A DNA stretch of 64,000 bases. It comes from Brucella thiophenivorans (GTDB lineage Bacteria > Pseudomonadota > Alphaproteobacteria > Rhizobiales > Rhizobiaceae). The notes beneath the pieces were generated by a model, which saw nothing but the letters and a program-made list of their open reading frames with translations, was not told the DNA's origin and searched no databases. Location of the stretch: positions 1 through 64,000 of the forward strand of contig NZ_NNRJ01000016.1 in the NCBI RefSeq assembly GCF_002252445.1, given 5' to 3'. Positions 1-9,067 of the stretch are shown piece after piece (position 1 is the first letter of the stretch; every line of letters starts with the position of its first letter). Both the position numbers and the translations under genes were made by a program.

Positions 1-1280
1 CTGATATCGTTACATTCATTATGATTCAGGCTCTAAAGGATAAAACCTATATTTATCGTGACGAGGAGCTCATTACGCCGGGTAGCCATGGACCGATTAT
101 CGGCCGAAGTGAAGCAAATGTTGTACTAAGCGCTGTTGCTTTTGATGCATTTCAGATTCCTCAGTATGATTTCGCTGTTTTTATGATGAATGAAGATCAT
201 ACCCAGCTTGCTCGCTTTTACAGCTACCCGAAGGATTTTCCGAGCGAAGTCCGAAGCGGATTCTTTCCTAAGAATGGTGATCGCCCTTTCGATGTAATAG
301 ACGGTGCTGTGGAGCAGAGAGCTTGCGATAAAAGCTCAGGCGTTTGTATCTTCGTGGCCACTTCTCCCAACTGGAAGGGCAACGCGGATGGGTTGTTGCC
401 GATAGTCTTTATCAGCCTTGGAATGCTTGTTGGTGGTGGCATAGTCATCGGCTGGAGCTATTACCGCAATCGTGACCGATCATTGATTTCACTGTTGAAA
501 AAAGCGCTGGCTGCTAATGAACTGACGCTTGTCTATCAGCCTGTCGTAAATATAAGCAACCGAAAGATCGTCGGTTTTGAAGCGCTTATTCGCTGGGAAA
601 TAACCAAGGGCGACTACGTTCCGCCTGATCTTTTTATCGCTAAAGCAGAAGCGCAAGGCCTTGCCGACAAAGTAACAATTTATGTCCTTAATCGCGTCAT
701 CAAGGAGATGAGCGGACTGCTAAAAAAGCAGTCTGCATTGTATATTAATATTAACATCACTGCCAGCGATCTGCAAAGCGTCGAATTTATGAGAACCATC
801 GGCGAGCGTTTAAGCGCAGCCAATATCAGGCCTGAACAGATCGGACTGGAATTAACCGAGCGCACGCCTGTCGATTTTGCAAAAGCCAGTGAAGGGATCA
901 AGCAGCTTCGCGAGCGAGGCCATAAGGTTTATATAGACGATTTTGGAACAGGCTATTCGAGCCTTGCCTATCTCGATGAATTGAAGGTTGATGCAATCAA
1001 GATCGACAAAGCTTTTACGCGTACCGTGGGAAATGATGCTGATACCGTTTCCATAGTGCCACAAATTATTTCAATGGCGCATCAGCATGGTCTTGGTGTC
1101 GTTGTTGAAGGTATCGAAACGGAATCTCAGGTCGAGTATTTCCGTGGTATTTGTACGGAACTTATCGGGCAGGGCTGGTTTTTTGGAAAGCCGGTCGATT
1201 TGGCTGGGGTTCATGCGCTTGTCGGCAATGTTTCTTCGGCAAAAAGACGTGGGCGACCCAAGTCTGTATCGGGGGCTTAA
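1..1280 (+). CDS. EAL-domain cyclic-di-GMP phosphodiesterase with CSS-type sensor domain (5' truncated by window)
   Basis: Probable membrane-bound phosphodiesterase that hydrolyses cyclic-di-GMP. The frame is open from base 3 with no stop, so the true start lies upstream; the ATG at 21 is probably internal. The visible N-terminal part is a periplasmic-looking region with two cysteines (ACDK...GVC), as in redox-sensing CSS-motif domains. A membrane segment follows at about residues 125-150 counted from the ATG at 21, then the EAL domain to the end. Catalytic and metal residues appear intact: the EAL motif (FEALIRW), NINIT, ELTER, DDFGTGYSS, KIDKAF, VVEGIET and GQGWFFGKP. There is no GGDEF domain in what is visible. 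Assignment of the EAL part is firm; the CSS assignment rests on a partial domain. Confidence 0.9.
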   Translation, partial: DIVTFIMIQALKDKTYIYRDEELITPGSHGPIIGRSEANVVLSAVAFDAFQIPQYDFAVFMMNEDHTQLARFYSYPKDFPSEVRSGFFPKNGDRPFDVIDGAVEQRACDKSSGVCIFVATSPNWKGNADGLLPIVFISLGMLVGGGIVIGWSYYRNRDRSLISLLKKALAANELTLVYQPVVNISNRKIVGFEALIRWEITKGDYVPPDLFIAKAEAQGLADKVTIYVLNRVIKEMSGLLKKQSALYININITASDLQSVEFMRTIGERLSAANIRPEQIGLELTERTPVDFAKASEGIKQLRERGHKVYIDDFGTGYSSLAYLDELKVDAIKIDKAFTRTVGNDADTVSIVPQIISMAHQHGLGVVVEGIETESQVEYFRGICTELIGQGWFFGKPVDLAGVHALVGNVSSAKRRGRPKSVSGA

Positions 1281-1628
1281 TTTTGCCTAATGACGCTATA
1301 TGCACTTGTTTAAAGTGGCTCCCGGAACTCTAGAACGATTTTTGGGGTTTACATAAAAACAAACAGATAGAGCATTTTCACTGCTTCCATTTTAACACGA
1401 ATCTATTTCGAACGATTTGCCAAAACGAAACAAAAATTAACTATAGAAGTAATCTTTAAAGTTTTTGCTGATTTCGACCGTTTCTGTGAAATGAATCGCA
1501 AGATGTTTAGTGTAAAACAGTAACGAACGAGATAGCTCTGCCTTAAAATGGACAGGGTGGATCTTTTACGAGTAACTGTACCAAAACATTAGGGGCAGGG
1601 CGGTAATGCACGTTCTGAGCTTAGACCC
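1281..1628. other. Intergenic stretch with a possible 8-codon upstream ORF
   Basis: This 348-base AT-rich gap follows the EAL gene. I see no convincing terminator or RNA gene. Near its end a very short ORF (1606-1632, MHVLSLDP) starts after a purine-rich AGGGCGG stretch, and its stop overlaps the start of the next gene as ATGA. This would fit translational coupling but could be chance. Confidence 0.3.
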
Positions 1629-1814
1629 ATGAAACCAAAATATGAACGCGTTCTTGAACCAACGGACACTTGGGCAATTTTTGACCTCGCAACCGATGAA
1701 CCTGCCTCCATCGGTGACAGACTTATGATCGGCCTGAGCGAAAGCGAGTCTGAAGAACTTCTCGCTACACTCAATGCGGCAGTGAAAAGCAAGAGCAAGC
1801 GTAGCGCCGCTTAA
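1629..1814 (+). CDS. Small hypothetical protein (61 aa)
   Basis: I do not recognise a family. The 61-residue product begins MKPKYERVLEPTDTW, is acidic in the middle and ends in a basic tail (KSKSKRSAA). It has no signal peptide or membrane segment. The composition is that of a soluble protein, and the ORF has its own stop just before a large palindromic repeat. The start has no strong ribosome site of its own, but the 8-codon ORF at 1606-1632 overlaps it by four bases and may feed ribosomes to it. Support for a real gene is coding-like composition and absence of a better ORF on the other strand. Confidence 0.55.
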   Translation: MKPKYERVLEPTDTWAIFDLATDEPASIGDRLMIGLSESESEELLATLNAAVKSKSKRSAA

Positions 1815-1857
1815 ATTATAGCGGATGCTTCTTCCGAAAAATGTTTCGGGAGAGGGG

Positions 1858-1998
1858 GAGCGCATCCCGAAAAATATGAAACTCCTGCGCGGAGAAATTA
1901 GTCCACTGGACTAATTTCTCCGCGCTCTGATCAGATAAGATGCGCGTTAAAATAAATAGATAGAGCTTCGATTTGATAAAATCTGATCGAAACGCGCC
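1858..1998. repeat. Mosaic palindromic intergenic repeat, long copy
   Basis: One copy of the family seen at least eleven times in this window. It has the recurring core (GCATCCCGAAAAATATGAAA and GATGCGCGTTAAAA) and carries a long palindrome between the two core halves. The element fills the gap between the 61-aa gene and the convergent HAD gene. Confidence 0.75.
1887..1925. repeat. Perfect 39-bp palindrome
   Basis: Two 19-base arms (1887-1905 and 1907-1925) are exact reverse complements around one central base. The outer parts are GCGCGGAGAAATT and its complement; the centre is GTCCACTGGAC. As RNA it would form a 19-bp hairpin with practically no loop, so a cruciform or duplex-binding role is more natural than a standard terminator. 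It sits inside the longer repeat. Confidence 0.9.
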
Positions 1999-2065
1999 AA
2001 GTATTTGTTCTATCGCATTATCCTACGCAAAAAGCTCACGCACTTTTGTTGGAAATGCTCTGGGA

Positions 2066-2752
2066 TCAGGCATCAGTCCAGATCGACAAAGCTTCGATCA
2101 CGCTTGGCAAGTCCTTGTGGCGATGGATGACGGTTTCGGCGCCTGCATCCGTCAATTTATCAGCATGGCCTGGATAGGTATGAGCGCCGCCGGTAAAGCC
2201 GATCACTCGCATACCTGCGGCACGCGCGCCATGAATGCCATGGGCTGAATCTTCAATCACAATTACGTTAGCCGGATCGACACCGAAATGCTTTGCGGCA
2301 TGAAGAAAGACATCTGGCGCAGGTTTTGGCTTCTTCGATCCAACCTCACGTGCCGAAAAGATATTTGGCTCAAAAAGATCATAAAGCCCGACGCGCTTGA
2401 GCATGAGTTCAAGGCGAACGCTGGTCGAATTCGAGCAGATGCATTTTGGCAGATCAAGTGCAGACACGACCTCGACAATATCTTCAATTGCCTGCACTTC
2501 GTTTTTCAAACGTTCGTCAAGCAGCTTTTCGGCTTTGTCGAGAAGGGATGCGGAAATAGGAATGCCTGCTTCGCGCTCAACCGTCAGAAGGATGTCCTGC
2601 CAAGTGAGGCCAGCGAAGCGTTCCCCCACTTCGGCCGCTTCAATCGGATAGCCTGCTTCTGTCAAAAGTGCTGCGTCGACTTCTGCTGCGATAACTTCTG
2701 AATCCACCAATACGCCATCACAGTCGAAAATAATCAGGGAGGGAGCCGTCAT
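2066..2752 (-). CDS. HAD-superfamily phosphatase (subfamily IA)
   Basis: Cytoplasmic phosphatase of the haloacid dehalogenase superfamily, probably acting on a small phosphorylated metabolite. Motif I is near the N-terminus (FDCDGVLVDSE, nucleophile and acid/base Asp), with a helical cap domain inserted after it. Motif II is CSNST, and the motif III/IV region is KKPKPAPDVF...VIEDSAHG. I chose the ATG at 2752 (MTAPSLIIFDCDG) because the longer ORF only adds a 15-residue poorly conserved-looking leader before the first beta strand. The fold is closest to phosphoglycolate phosphatase/beta-phosphoglucomutase-type enzymes; the substrate cannot be told from sequence. Confidence 0.85.
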   Translation of the reverse strand: MTAPSLIIFDCDGVLVDSEVIAAEVDAALLTEAGYPIEAAEVGERFAGLTWQDILLTVEREAGIPISASLLDKAEKLLDERLKNEVQAIEDIVEVVSALDLPKCICSNSTSVRLELMLKRVGLYDLFEPNIFSAREVGSKKPKPAPDVFLHAAKHFGVDPANVIVIEDSAHGIHGARAAGMRVIGFTGGAHTYPGHADKLTDAGAETVIHRHKDLPSVIEALSIWTDA

Positions 2753-2918
2753 GTCATAAGCCTTAAACGCAGAAGAAAGAGCAACAGTGCTCACCAAAAT
2801 TGAGGGGATGAGCTACACCTTTATATCTTTCGCGTCAAACTTTTGAAGCTCAATTCAACATATCCCTGGGAACGATATGCACCGTGCGCAGTTTCATTTT
2901 CCTGTGAAGGAGAAGTTT

Positions 2919-3050
2919 ATGCGGAAATCCGTTGTACTGTTTATTATCGCAGTTGCTTTTGTTTTAGCGTTTGTTGTTGCGTCACCATATTACTACAGCG
3001 TTACGCCGGAAAACCGTGGAACCGAACCCACAACCGAGACATCGCAATAG
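2919..3050 (+). CDS. 43-aa single-pass membrane peptide
   Basis: This short ORF has an excellent ribosome site, GAAGGAG at 2906-2912, six bases before the ATG. The product begins MRKSVV, then has one strongly hydrophobic segment of about 18-20 residues and a short polar tail ending TETSQ. The basic N-terminus and polar C-terminus suggest one membrane span. It ends two bases before the convergent ClC gene. Family unknown. It looks like a true small membrane protein rather than chance because ribosome site, charge pattern and hydrophobic block all agree. Confidence 0.65.
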   Translation: MRKSVVLFIIAVAFVLAFVVASPYYYSVTPENRGTEPTTETSQ

Positions 3051-3051
3051 G

Positions 3052-4836
3052 TCAAACCTCCCCTGAAACCTCGCGTCTGCGCCTGTCGAGTTCTTCGCTG
3101 TATCGACGCAAAGTGTGGGCTTCGCTGAGAAGCCCAAGCACTTTGCGTTCTTTTGCATCGTTTATCACCGCAAGCGCTTCTGCTTCAGCACGGTCGAAGC
3201 GTACGACGGCTTCCTTGGCGTTCATCTGAGGCAATAGAAATTCGTCCTGATAGCGAAGCAAATCAATGATGCCTTTTGCATTATCGGTGCTGTCAAAGCT
3301 TTCCGAATAGGCTTCAGGCACGGGGATCATGCCGACATAGCGGCCCTCTTTATCGACAGCAATAACCCGCTGCGTTGAACCGAGCGGGAATTCATGGCGG
3401 AATGTTTCAATATCGGTGTCGATGGAAACCGTGCGCACATCATGACGCATCATGCGGTTAACGGTGAGATTGCGCACCCAGCCAATATCATGCGCCGAAC
3501 GGATTGCTTCGCCGCGCAAGTGGAAGCGCCAAGTGGCAAACGAATAGCCGAATGTCTTTCTAACCATCAGCGACGATGACACGACAGCGCCCAGCACAAG
3601 CATTGCAATCGGGAAATCGCCGGTGAGTTCCAATGCTAAGAATGTCATCGTCAATGGTCCGCCGATAATTGCCACTGCCATCGCACTCATGCCGATGACC
3701 GCATAGACCTCAGGTTCCAGCGTTAGCGGCAAAACGTAACCGGTAAGTGCCGCAAAGAGTTTGCCTGTCAGCGCTCCCAGAAAAAGTGACGCGAAAAACA
3801 ATCCGCCACGAAACCCCGAACCAATCGAAATGGCCGATGCCAGCGATTTGGCAAAGATCAAAAGTAAGAGTACCGGAATTGTCAGATTTGCATTCAAATC
3901 AAGATGAAGCGCTCCGTGACCCGAGGCCAAAACCTGCGGCGCAACAAAGGCAATCATGCCGACAATCGCCCCGCCAATCGCTGGTGCCAACACAGTCGGC
4001 ACAACGCTTTTGCGAGCGATACGTTCGACAGTTGTGACGCCGCGCATGATGAGAATAGCAATGCCTGCAGCCAGAAAGCCCAGCACAAGCGCAGGCACAT
4101 AATCACGCGCCGCAATGCCTTCAAGTTGGCCGACATGGATCACCAAAGGTGCACCGCCGATGGCCTGCGTCACCAACATGCCGACGATTGCTGCAACCAC
4201 CACAGGGGCCAATGTCGCAATGGAATAAACGCCGATAATCAGCTCAAAAGCATAAAATGCGCCGGTAAGCGGCGCATTAAATGCGCTGGCGATCGCCGCA
4301 GCGGCTCCGCAGCCCACTAAGGTGCGCAAATCAGCCCGGCGTAATTTTAATGAACGTCCTATACGTGATGCGAAACCGCTGGAAAGCTGGGTATAGGCAG
4401 CCTCAAGCCCAACAGAGGCGCCAAAGCCATTGGAAACAAGGTTTTGTCCCACAAGAATAAAACTGTCTGTCAACGACAAATGCCCGCCATGTAGTGCATT
4501 GGCTTCGATGGGATCGACAATCGGCTTCTTGCGCCAGCGTGCCAGAACCCAAATAATAATGCCCATAAGAATGCCGCCTGCGAGCGGTGCGATGTAGGCA
4601 GTCCAGTCAAGCTGGGAAGCGGCACTTAGTCTCTCACCATCGGCAAGTCCAAAAAGTGCCTGATGCATCCACTGGGAAATACCGGCGATAGCCGCAACGA
4701 CCAGAGCGGAGACGATGCCAATGAAAGCACCCGCAATGACAAGGCCTATTTCACTGCCGCGCACGAGTGCGCGCATGCGAAAAGGCACAAAGAGGATTCG
4801 TAAATACCGGTTGTGACGCAGTTCATTGATATTCAT
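3052..4836 (-). CDS. ClC-family chloride channel/antiporter with C-terminal CBS region
   Basis: Integral membrane protein of the ClC family, moving chloride (or another anion) across the inner membrane by channel or Cl-/H+ exchange. About ten or more hydrophobic helices fill residues 30-440. The usual GREGP motif appears as GASVGLEAAY, keeping the gating glutamate. After the membrane part, residues from about 455 on include a CBS-like segment (MMRHDVRTVSIDTDIE...VIAVDKEGRYVGMI). I use the ATG at 4836 (MNINELRHNRY); a GTG at 4857 adds seven residues and cannot be excluded, as neither has a clear ribosome site. Divergent from ccrM. Choice between channel and antiporter is open. Confidence 0.9.
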   Translation of the reverse strand: MNINELRHNRYLRILFVPFRMRALVRGSEIGLVIAGAFIGIVSALVVAAIAGISQWMHQALFGLADGERLSAASQLDWTAYIAPLAGGILMGIIIWVLARWRKKPIVDPIEANALHGGHLSLTDSFILVGQNLVSNGFGASVGLEAAYTQLSSGFASRIGRSLKLRRADLRTLVGCGAAAAIASAFNAPLTGAFYAFELIIGVYSIATLAPVVVAAIVGMLVTQAIGGAPLVIHVGQLEGIAARDYVPALVLGFLAAGIAILIMRGVTTVERIARKSVVPTVLAPAIGGAIVGMIAFVAPQVLASGHGALHLDLNANLTIPVLLLLIFAKSLASAISIGSGFRGGLFFASLFLGALTGKLFAALTGYVLPLTLEPEVYAVIGMSAMAVAIIGGPLTMTFLALELTGDFPIAMLVLGAVVSSSLMVRKTFGYSFATWRFHLRGEAIRSAHDIGWVRNLTVNRMMRHDVRTVSIDTDIETFRHEFPLGSTQRVIAVDKEGRYVGMIPVPEAYSESFDSTDNAKGIIDLLRYQDEFLLPQMNAKEAVVRFDRAEAEALAVINDAKERKVLGLLSEAHTLRRYSEELDRRRREVSGEV

Positions 4837-5036
4837 GACAACACATGGGACAGACACGCAAATCAGTTTTAATCTTTGGATCAGTTATAGGCCGAAACGA
4901 ATAACCAAGCCTTATGGATCGAACCATTTTTCTGGTTTCAACTGCTATTTGTTGGCGGCTTTAATATGGCCGAACGCAAACTATCAAAGTTACGTTGTCT
5001 GGCCGAACCCAGCAAATGCGGGCTTATTCCCGATCA

Positions 5037-5051
5037 TTAAGAAAAGGTTTA
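5037..5051. promoter_or_regulatory. CtrA-type box 1 upstream of ccrM
   Basis: TTAA (5037-5040), seven bases, then TTTA (5048-5051) followed by C. This differs by one base from the alphaproteobacterial CtrA consensus TTAA-N7-TTAA. It lies about 90 bases before the ccrM start. Confidence 0.5.
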
Positions 5052-5070
5052 CGATTTCAATCACTTGGCG

Positions 5071-5085
5071 TTAACCGCATATTTA
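5071..5085. promoter_or_regulatory. CtrA-type box 2 upstream of ccrM
   Basis: TTAA (5071-5074), seven bases, then TTTA (5082-5085) followed by C: the same one-mismatch form as box 1, 34 bases further downstream. Two matching copies in the short ccrM upstream region make chance less likely. CtrA control of ccrM is known in Caulobacter and reported for Brucella. Confidence 0.55.
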
Positions 5086-5118
5086 CCCTGTTCAGTAACC
5101 ATAGGGACAAGTTTTTAG

Positions 5119-6273
<1,155 letters not shown>

Positions 6274-6276
<3 letters not shown>

Positions 6277-6352
6277 AGCGCATCAGGAAAAGTGTGATGC
6301 GGTTTTCGGAAAAGATACGCGATAAATAAGTATACTGGACTTACTATCGGAC
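6274..6352. repeat. Mosaic palindromic repeat, variant copy
   Basis: Contains the core GCGCATCAGGAAAAGTGTGA...GCGGTTTTCGGAAAAGAT and a decayed form of the second palindromic module (TAAGTATACTGGACTTAC). It begins in the ccrM stop region and precedes the terminator. Confidence 0.6.
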
Positions 6353-6372
6353 GACCTCCAACAAAGTCTGAT

Positions 6373-6414
6373 AAAAAGACACTCGAGGCGAAGTGCTTCG
6401 GGTGTCTTTTTTTT
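6373..6414. terminator. Intrinsic terminator between ccrM and the convergent HAD gene
   Basis: Outer stem AAAGACAC pairs with GTGTCTTT, with inner CGA/GCGAAG...CTTCG pairing, followed by eight T on the plus strand. On the minus strand a run of T also follows, so it can serve both genes. Confidence 0.85.
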
Positions 6415-6427
6415 ACCGGACTTAGTT

Positions 6428-7042
6428 TCAAAAAGAGAGGCCGTAACCTCTAAGATCATCCGCAAGTTTGGATGCGCCGGTGAAATGCACGGCTTGCCAG
6501 CCTGCTAATTTAGCACCTTCGACATTGGCCATACTATCATCGATGAAAAGCGTTGCAGCTGGATCAAGATCGAAGCTTGCAACATGGTGCTCGTAAATTT
6601 CGCGTTCCGGTTTCAAAAGGCGAATTTCGCCTGAAACCGTGACACCACGACTTTCGGTGAGAAATGGAAAGCGACCTTGTGCTTCGCGCAGCGTGTCGGA
6701 AGCGAAGTTCGTGAGCATGGTCACGTCATTGCCTTGCGCAATCAATCCACGCAAAATGGTAACGCTGCCTTCATAGGCATGCGGCACCATGAGATTCCAG
6801 TTTTGACGAAATGTCCGAATTTGCTCGCTGCGCTCAGGATAGGATTCGATCAGAAGCGCTTCCGCTTCGTGCCAGCTTCGACCCCGATCCTGCTCGATAT
6901 TCCATTCGCCCGTGCAGATATTATCCAGAAACCAGCGGCGGTCGGTAGCGTCCGGGATCGCTTCGAGATAGGCCAGTTCAGGATCATAATGCAAAAGCAC
7001 TTTGCCAATATCGAAAACCACGTGTTTGACTGGGCTGCTCAA
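6428..7042 (-). CDS. HAD-superfamily phosphatase (YihX-like)
   Basis: Small cytoplasmic HAD hydrolase of 204 residues. Motif I is VVFDIGKVLLHYD, where the second Asp of the usual DxD is replaced by Gly (DIG), as in YihX/epoxide-hydrolase-N-terminal type members. Motif II is MLTNFAS, motif III is in LLKPEREIYEHH and motif IV is LFIDDSMANVEGA. The start ATG at 7042 overlaps the mutY stop by four bases (ATGA), so the two are translated together. Substrate may be a sugar phosphate such as glucose-1-phosphate, by family analogy only. Second of three HAD hydrolases in this window. Confidence 0.85.
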   Translation of the reverse strand: MSSPVKHVVFDIGKVLLHYDPELAYLEAIPDATDRRWFLDNICTGEWNIEQDRGRSWHEAEALLIESYPERSEQIRTFRQNWNLMVPHAYEGSVTILRGLIAQGNDVTMLTNFASDTLREAQGRFPFLTESRGVTVSGEIRLLKPEREIYEHHVASFDLDPAATLFIDDSMANVEGAKLAGWQAVHFTGASKLADDLRGYGLSF

Positions 7043-8142
7043 CGGCTTTTCCTCCCCCGTTTGAGTTGTTTAAACGCTGCCGGAACAGCAGCGCTGATTG
7101 CTTTTTTCATAACCGTTGGCAACGCTTCATTTTCAAGTTCTGAACAGGCCGACCACCAGCCATCCATATCGTTGCGCTTTTGTATATTGCTGACCGCGTA
7201 AACGGAAAGGCGCAACTCGAAATGTGTGAAAACATGGGTGATGCTGCCTGATGACACCCAATCTGCTGCAAACGGCGCGGCGCCTATGGTTGCATCGCCG
7301 TCAACACGCGCCGTCCATTGGCTTCCGGGAACTTCTGTCATTCCGGCAAGCAGACCTTCTCCCTTGCGCTTGCGCAGCAGAATTGAGTCATCATCAGCAA
7401 TAGCGATGAATGCAGCGCCCACACGTATTGGCTTTTGCGCTTTTGGTGCCTTGACCGGAAACTTCTCAGGATCGTGTGTAATCAGCGCTTCGCAACCGTC
7501 ATTCACTGGACAAATTGCGCAAGCCGGACGTCGCGGTGTGCATATGGTTGCGCCCAAATCCATTATAGCTTGCGCAAAGTCGCCCGGCCTGTCTTCCGGG
7601 GTCAGTTCCCCCATCAATATCCGAATTTGGGCCTTGGCTGCGGGCAGGGGTGTATAAATTGCAAAGAGCCGCGAGATAACGCGCTCCACATTGCCATCAA
7701 CCACTGCTGCTTGTTCCCCAAAAGCGATTGCCGCAATCGCTGCCGATGTATAATCGCCAATGCCCGGCAATTCTTTTAGCCCGACCGCCGTTGATGGAAA
7801 TTTCCCGTTATAATTTGCGGCAATAATATCTGCGCATTTCTTGAGATTGCGCGCCCGCGAATAATAGCCCAAGCCTGCCCATGCTCTCAGAATGTCGTCT
7901 TCGCTGGCATTGGCCATCGCCATTACGTCAGGCCAGCGTTCGATAAATTTCGTGAAATAGGATTTGACTGCCTCCACGGTCGTTTGTTGCAGCATGATTT
8001 CCGAAAGCCAGACCCGGTAAGGATCGGATGTCACACCGCGCGCGTGCTCCGCTGGCGTTACACGCCAAGGCAGAATACGGTGATGGCGATCATACCAGTT
8101 GAGGATTGCCTTGGTACGGTCGGATTTGAGTGTTTTGAGCAT
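7039..8142 (-). CDS. mutY: Adenine DNA glycosylase MutY
   Basis: Base-excision repair enzyme that removes adenine mispaired with 8-oxoguanine. The helix-hairpin-helix/Gly-Pro-Asp core is visible: LPGIGDYTSAAIAAIAFG with VVDGNVERVISR carrying the catalytic Asp. The iron-sulphur cluster cysteines are C-x6-C-x2-C-x5-C in CTPRRPACAICPVNDGCEA. A C-terminal NUDIX-like domain (from about residue 235) is the MutT-like region that reads 8-oxoG. Catalytic Glu is in EIMLQQTTVE near residue 49. Length of 367 is normal. The gene leads into the HAD gene and diverges from the glycosyltransferase cassette. Confidence 0.96.
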   Translation of the reverse strand: MLKTLKSDRTKAILNWYDRHHRILPWRVTPAEHARGVTSDPYRVWLSEIMLQQTTVEAVKSYFTKFIERWPDVMAMANASEDDILRAWAGLGYYSRARNLKKCADIIAANYNGKFPSTAVGLKELPGIGDYTSAAIAAIAFGEQAAVVDGNVERVISRLFAIYTPLPAAKAQIRILMGELTPEDRPGDFAQAIMDLGATICTPRRPACAICPVNDGCEALITHDPEKFPVKAPKAQKPIRVGAAFIAIADDDSILLRKRKGEGLLAGMTEVPGSQWTARVDGDATIGAAPFAADWVSSGSITHVFTHFELRLSVYAVSNIQKRNDMDGWWSACSELENEALPTVMKKAISAAVPAAFKQLKRGRKSR

Positions 8143-8275
8143 AGATATTATTGATCGGATATTTGAGGGCGGCCTGTAATTTCGGATTAACGCTGAATTT
8201 TGGGAATTGATATAAAATTGAAGTGCGTTTGATGCTGCACTTTATGATAGATAGGCCCATCGTGGTACAGGGCAA

Positions 8276-9067
8276 ATGAATGACAAAGAAAGATTATTTG
8301 TGAGTATTTCAGTCCCGGTTTATGTCATTAATCTGGCGCGCTCTGCGCAGCGCTGGGATGATGTGACTGCAAGTGCCGATCAGTTTGGTATCGAGCTACG
8401 TCGGGTAGAAGCCGTTGAAGGTAAGCTTCTTCAGCCTGACGAACTTGGTAATTTCGATGAGGCGGGGTTCCGCCGCCGCCATGGCAAGATAGCTTTGCCA
8501 GCAGAGATTGGCTGTTATTTTAGCCATATCAAGGCGTTGGAAGCAATTATCGCGGCTCAGGAACCCTATGCTGTCGTTGTCGAAGATGATGTGCGCTTTA
8601 CCCCTGATTTTCTGCCTTTCATTTCCAGCGTGTCAAAGCTGGAAGGCTGGGATGTGATCAAACTCGTTAATCATCGTACCTCGGCTTATCGGCGCTTCGA
8701 TAAAGTTGAAGGCGGTAATTCAATCGGTCGTTGTTTACATGGCCCATTGGGCAGTTCGGCCGCTTATCTGTTGACCCGAAAGGGCGCAATAAAACTGCTG
8801 GCGGCAATCAAACCCATGTCGCTGCCTTATGATGTCGCACTGGAGCGCGGTTGGGCAGGGGACTATGAGCTATATTTGACTGAGCGGCCCTTGGTTGAGC
8901 TTCCGCATGTCGCACTTTCAACGATCGCGGATAGTCGGGAGACCTATGCAAAGGCGCGTTTGCCTGTCTACAAAAGGATTAGCACTCTTATCTTTAGAGC
9001 CACTGACTATATCAGACGAATCGCTTACGCTTTAGGCTCGAAGGGGTTGGGAGTGGCGGGGAAATGA
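8276..9067 (+). CDS. Glycosyltransferase family 25 protein (LPS biosynthesis)
   Basis: Sugar transferase of GT25, the family of LPS core glycosyltransferases such as LgtB/Lic2A. The GT25 start VYVINLARSAQRWDD is at about residues 14-28, and the EDD metal/sugar-nucleotide motif (VVVEDDVRFTPDF) at about residue 100. GSSAAYLLTRKGA and LPYDVALERGW are further family blocks. No signal peptide or clear membrane helix. The stop overlaps the next start by four bases (ATGA), so it heads a translationally coupled set of three polysaccharide genes. Donor and acceptor sugars are unknown. Confidence 0.88.
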   Translation: MNDKERLFVSISVPVYVINLARSAQRWDDVTASADQFGIELRRVEAVEGKLLQPDELGNFDEAGFRRRHGKIALPAEIGCYFSHIKALEAIIAAQEPYAVVVEDDVRFTPDFLPFISSVSKLEGWDVIKLVNHRTSAYRRFDKVEGGNSIGRCLHGPLGSSAAYLLTRKGAIKLLAAIKPMSLPYDVALERGWAGDYELYLTERPLVELPHVALSTIADSRETYAKARLPVYKRISTLIFRATDYIRRIAYALGSKGLGVAGK

